Source: CAVVTR01 sp963751245 (lineage in GTDB: Bacteria > Acidobacteriota > Thermoanaerobaculia > Thermoanaerobaculales > Thermoanaerobaculaceae). Taken from it: DNA of 64,000 nt. This document shows positions 62,568 through 64,000 of the stretch, piece by piece (the first letter of the stretch is position 1; each line of letters starts with the position of its first letter). The stretch spans positions 527,285 through 591,284 of the forward strand of contig CAVVTR010000008.1 in NCBI GenBank assembly GCA_963751245.1, written 5' to 3'. The notes beneath the pieces were generated by a model. That model worked only from the letters and a program-made list of their open reading frames with translations. It was not told the DNA's origin and ran no database searches. A program made the translations under genes and the position numbers.

Positions 62568-63170
62568 TTCAACGAGGGCACCAAGGCCCCGCCCAAGGTG
62601 GCGCCGGGCACCTACACCGCCAAGCTCACCGTGGGCTCGCAGACGTACTCGCAGAGCTTCGAGGTGCGCCCCATGCCGGGGGCGCTCTACGCCTCCGGCG
62701 CGGACCTCAAGGCCCAGTACGACCTCCTCGCCGGCATCCGCGACAGCCTCTCCAAGGCGCACGAGACCGTCATGCGCGCCCGCGAGCTGCGCGCCCAGGC
62801 CACCGCCATCGGCGAGCGCGCGAAGGCCATGGGCAAGGGCGACGCCCTCGCCGGGAAGGCGAAGGCGCTGGCCGCGAAGCTCACCGCCATCGAGGACGAG
62901 CTCACCAACCCCGAGATCATCGCCGACGAGGACGACCTCAACTACGAGCCCAAGCTCGACCACGACTTCGTCAACCTCGCCGGCCTCGCCGCCTGGGCCG
63001 ACGCCCGCCCCACCAAGGTGGAGGTCGAGTACTACGGCATCCTGACCGGCAGGCTCGACGCCATCGTCGCCAAGCTGAAGGAGGTGGAGACCACCGACGT
63101 CGCCGCGTTCAACAGGGCCGTGCAGGAGGCGGGCATCCCGCCGGTGTCGGCGGGGGCGGTTGGGAGGTGA
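62535..63170 (+). CDS. Duplicated C-terminal domain of the BNR-repeat protein
   Basis: Open frame of 211 residues from ATG 62535 (GTGGAG five bases ahead), created by the tandem duplication: MSAYCVPGTSNFNEGTKAPPKV, then the whole C-terminal domain of the upstream gene (GTYTAKLTVGSQTYSQSFEV, VRPMPGALYASGADLKAQYDL and so on to the VGAVGR end). No signal peptide, so if translated it would be cytoplasmic and probably not functional in the usual place. Several of the differences from unit 1 are synonymous or conservative (Ala/Gly, Ala/Thr); only the last residues differ more (PVWV versus PVSA). Confidence 0.55.
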   Translation: MSAYCVPGTSNFNEGTKAPPKVAPGTYTAKLTVGSQTYSQSFEVRPMPGALYASGADLKAQYDLLAGIRDSLSKAHETVMRARELRAQATAIGERAKAMGKGDALAGKAKALAAKLTAIEDELTNPEIIADEDDLNYEPKLDHDFVNLAGLAAWADARPTKVEVEYYGILTGRLDAIVAKLKEVETTDVAAFNRAVQEAGIPPVSAGAVGR

Positions 63171-63254
63171 GGCGCAGGAGAGACGGTGTGACGGGTGGCG
63201 TTCGTTGAGACCGTGGAGTGCTATGTCCGCCTATTGCGTACCGGGTACCTCTAA
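62568..63254 (+). repeat. Tandem duplication, unit 2
   Basis: Second copy of the unit starting at 61880. It ends with the same GCGTACCGGGTACCTCTAA sequence as unit 1, after which the DNA becomes unrelated and visibly poorer in G+C. Differences include C to G at the Ser-Ala/Ser-Gly codon, four third-position changes, GCC/ACC near the end, and TTA/CTA in the trailing sequence. Confidence 0.85.
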
Positions 63255-63324
63255 ATGTTTGGCACTCAGAAGGAGACCGACCTACTCACACAATCAGGCA
63301 TCTGTTACAGAAGACAGGGTGTAG

Positions 63325-64000
63325 TCACTCTTCGTCACGTGTCGGCTTGTGCGGGCCTGGCCGCTCTGCGAAATTGGGCCAATATCGGATTGATTGGAGG
63401 TACTCTGTCGCCTCCGCGCGCTCGGTGAATTCCAAGAGGTTTCCCACCTTGTGTTCCAACACCTCTCGCACCTGCGCGGGCGTAGCGAAGAAGAACTCTT
63501 TACGACTGTTTGCCATGTTGACGGCTCGGTCTGCGAAATGCTGATGGAGGTCGCTCTCCAGCTTCACAGCATCTTCGGAGAAGTACAGGGCGTGAACGTC
63601 AAAGCGGAAAGGGACGGACGCGCCGCTGAGTTCGTTGACTCGATCAAGGGGTTCGAGTCGGCGGGTGAGCCCAATCTTCACAACGTTACTCCCGAACGCG
63701 CCGCGGTTTGAAATCACATACACGTACCCGGCTCGAATGTTGGCCGCTCGATAGTCGTTCTGGGCGATTGCTTCGTCGATCTTGGCGAGCCTCGCTTCCA
63801 AGGCCGGATCTCTGCCGCCCGACTGGTGCAACGCGTCGATCGCACCCTGAATGTGGGCCCGCTCCTTGTCAAGGCGAGCCCGCTCTTCGGCCAACTCTCT
63901 CTCGACCCGTCGTTCCTCGCGAAGCCGGGCTCTTTCCTCTCTGGCTGCTTCCTTCTCGTCCTCCTTCATCATGAGCCAATCAGCAGTCAACTCGATCTCA
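63325..64000 (-). CDS. DUF4041 / T5orf172 (GIY-YIG-like) protein, 5' truncated by window edge
   Basis: C-terminal part (about 225 residues in view) of a protein with the reading ELTADWLMMKEDEKEAAREE at its upstream edge, continuous to the last base, so the start lies outside. A highly charged coiled coil (about 65 residues, Arg/Glu-rich) leads to a T5orf172 domain of GIY-YIG ancestry: GYVYVISNRGAFGSNVVKIG, LTRRLEPLDRVNELSGASVP, then FYFSED and FADRAVNMANSRKEFFFA. Relatives are often phage-encoded or near defence genes. Codon usage and G+C are clearly lower than for the rest of the window, consistent with recent acquisition. Function is unknown; nuclease activity of this domain is not established. 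Confidence 0.8.
   Translation of the reverse strand, partial: EIELTADWLMMKEDEKEAAREERARLREERRVERELAEERARLDKERAHIQGAIDALHQSGGRDPALEARLAKIDEAIAQNDYRAANIRAGYVYVISNRGAFGSNVVKIGLTRRLEPLDRVNELSGASVPFRFDVHALYFSEDAVKLESDLHQHFADRAVNMANSRKEFFFATPAQVREVLEHKVGNLLEFTERAEATEYLQSIRYWPNFAERPGPHKPTRDEE

Overview
The window is a very GC-rich (about 70% or more by eye), gene-dense chromosomal segment of a Gram-negative bacterium. It carries lipid A genes (lpxD, lpxA), an OmpH/Skp chaperone, a TolC-type protein, an OprD-like porin and several proteins with signal peptides. The mix of CBM9/DUF5916 beta-barrel proteins, a BNR/sortilin-like secreted protein, AMP-forming acyl-CoA ligases, GGDEF-EAL and HD-GYP signalling and dispersed GC-rich intergenic repeats suggests Acidobacteriota (Thermoanaerobaculia-like) or a neighbouring phylum. 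That placement is inference; there is no rRNA gene to confirm it. I saw no tRNA, rRNA, CRISPR array or transposase gene.

Layout. 1-3571: a truncated and a complete long-chain acyl-CoA ligase flanking a RarD-type permease. 3582-7576 (minus): a trehalose module of two overlapping genes, a beta-phosphoglucomutase/trehalose-phosphatase fusion and a GH65 phosphorylase. 7773-10471: a sugar-porter MFS transporter coupled to an OprD-like porin. 10556-17685: a seven-gene efflux operon (TetR, HlyD, ABC ATPase, TolC, ABC ATPase, two permeases) with a promoter and nested palindromes before the repressor gene. 18108-22831 (minus): prolyl-tRNA synthetase, a zinc-ribbon TPR protein and 3-hydroxyacyl-CoA dehydrogenase. 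22967-25666 (minus): ferredoxin, a secreted protein and a membrane histidine kinase. 25733-29291: an oligopeptide-type ABC importer without ATPase genes. 29402-33580: a signalling operon (hybrid kinase, HD-GYP phosphodiesterase, NtrC-type regulator, small membrane protein). 33687-34532: htpX. 34566-37716 (minus): ompH-lpxD-fabZ-lpxA-DUF167. 37912-39928: transketolase, frameshifted. 40403-46541 (minus): Na+/solute symporter, DUF2007-like protein, M24 peptidase, CDF transporter, GMC oxidoreductase. 46667-51477: secreted proteins, an SDR and an ABC exporter. 51499-54639: an O-methyltransferase remnant and a GGDEF-EAL protein. 54727-63170: an MBL hydrolase, a DUF5916 protein, frameshifted bacterioferritin, a small membrane protein and a frameshifted BNR-repeat protein whose 3' end is tandemly duplicated. 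63325-64000 (minus): a truncated DUF4041/T5orf172 gene in visibly less GC-rich DNA.

The genes are organised as tight operons with 1- or 4-base start/stop overlaps. Four genes are interrupted by what looks like a single extra G or C; three of these would otherwise be full length, so sequencing error and real decay both need to be considered. The most unusual structural signals are a dispersed composite repeat family in at least four long intergenic gaps, a hairpin in it that shows a compensatory base-pair change, complementary degeneracy in the two ATPases of the efflux system, and a 688-bp tandem duplication next to an apparent composition boundary.
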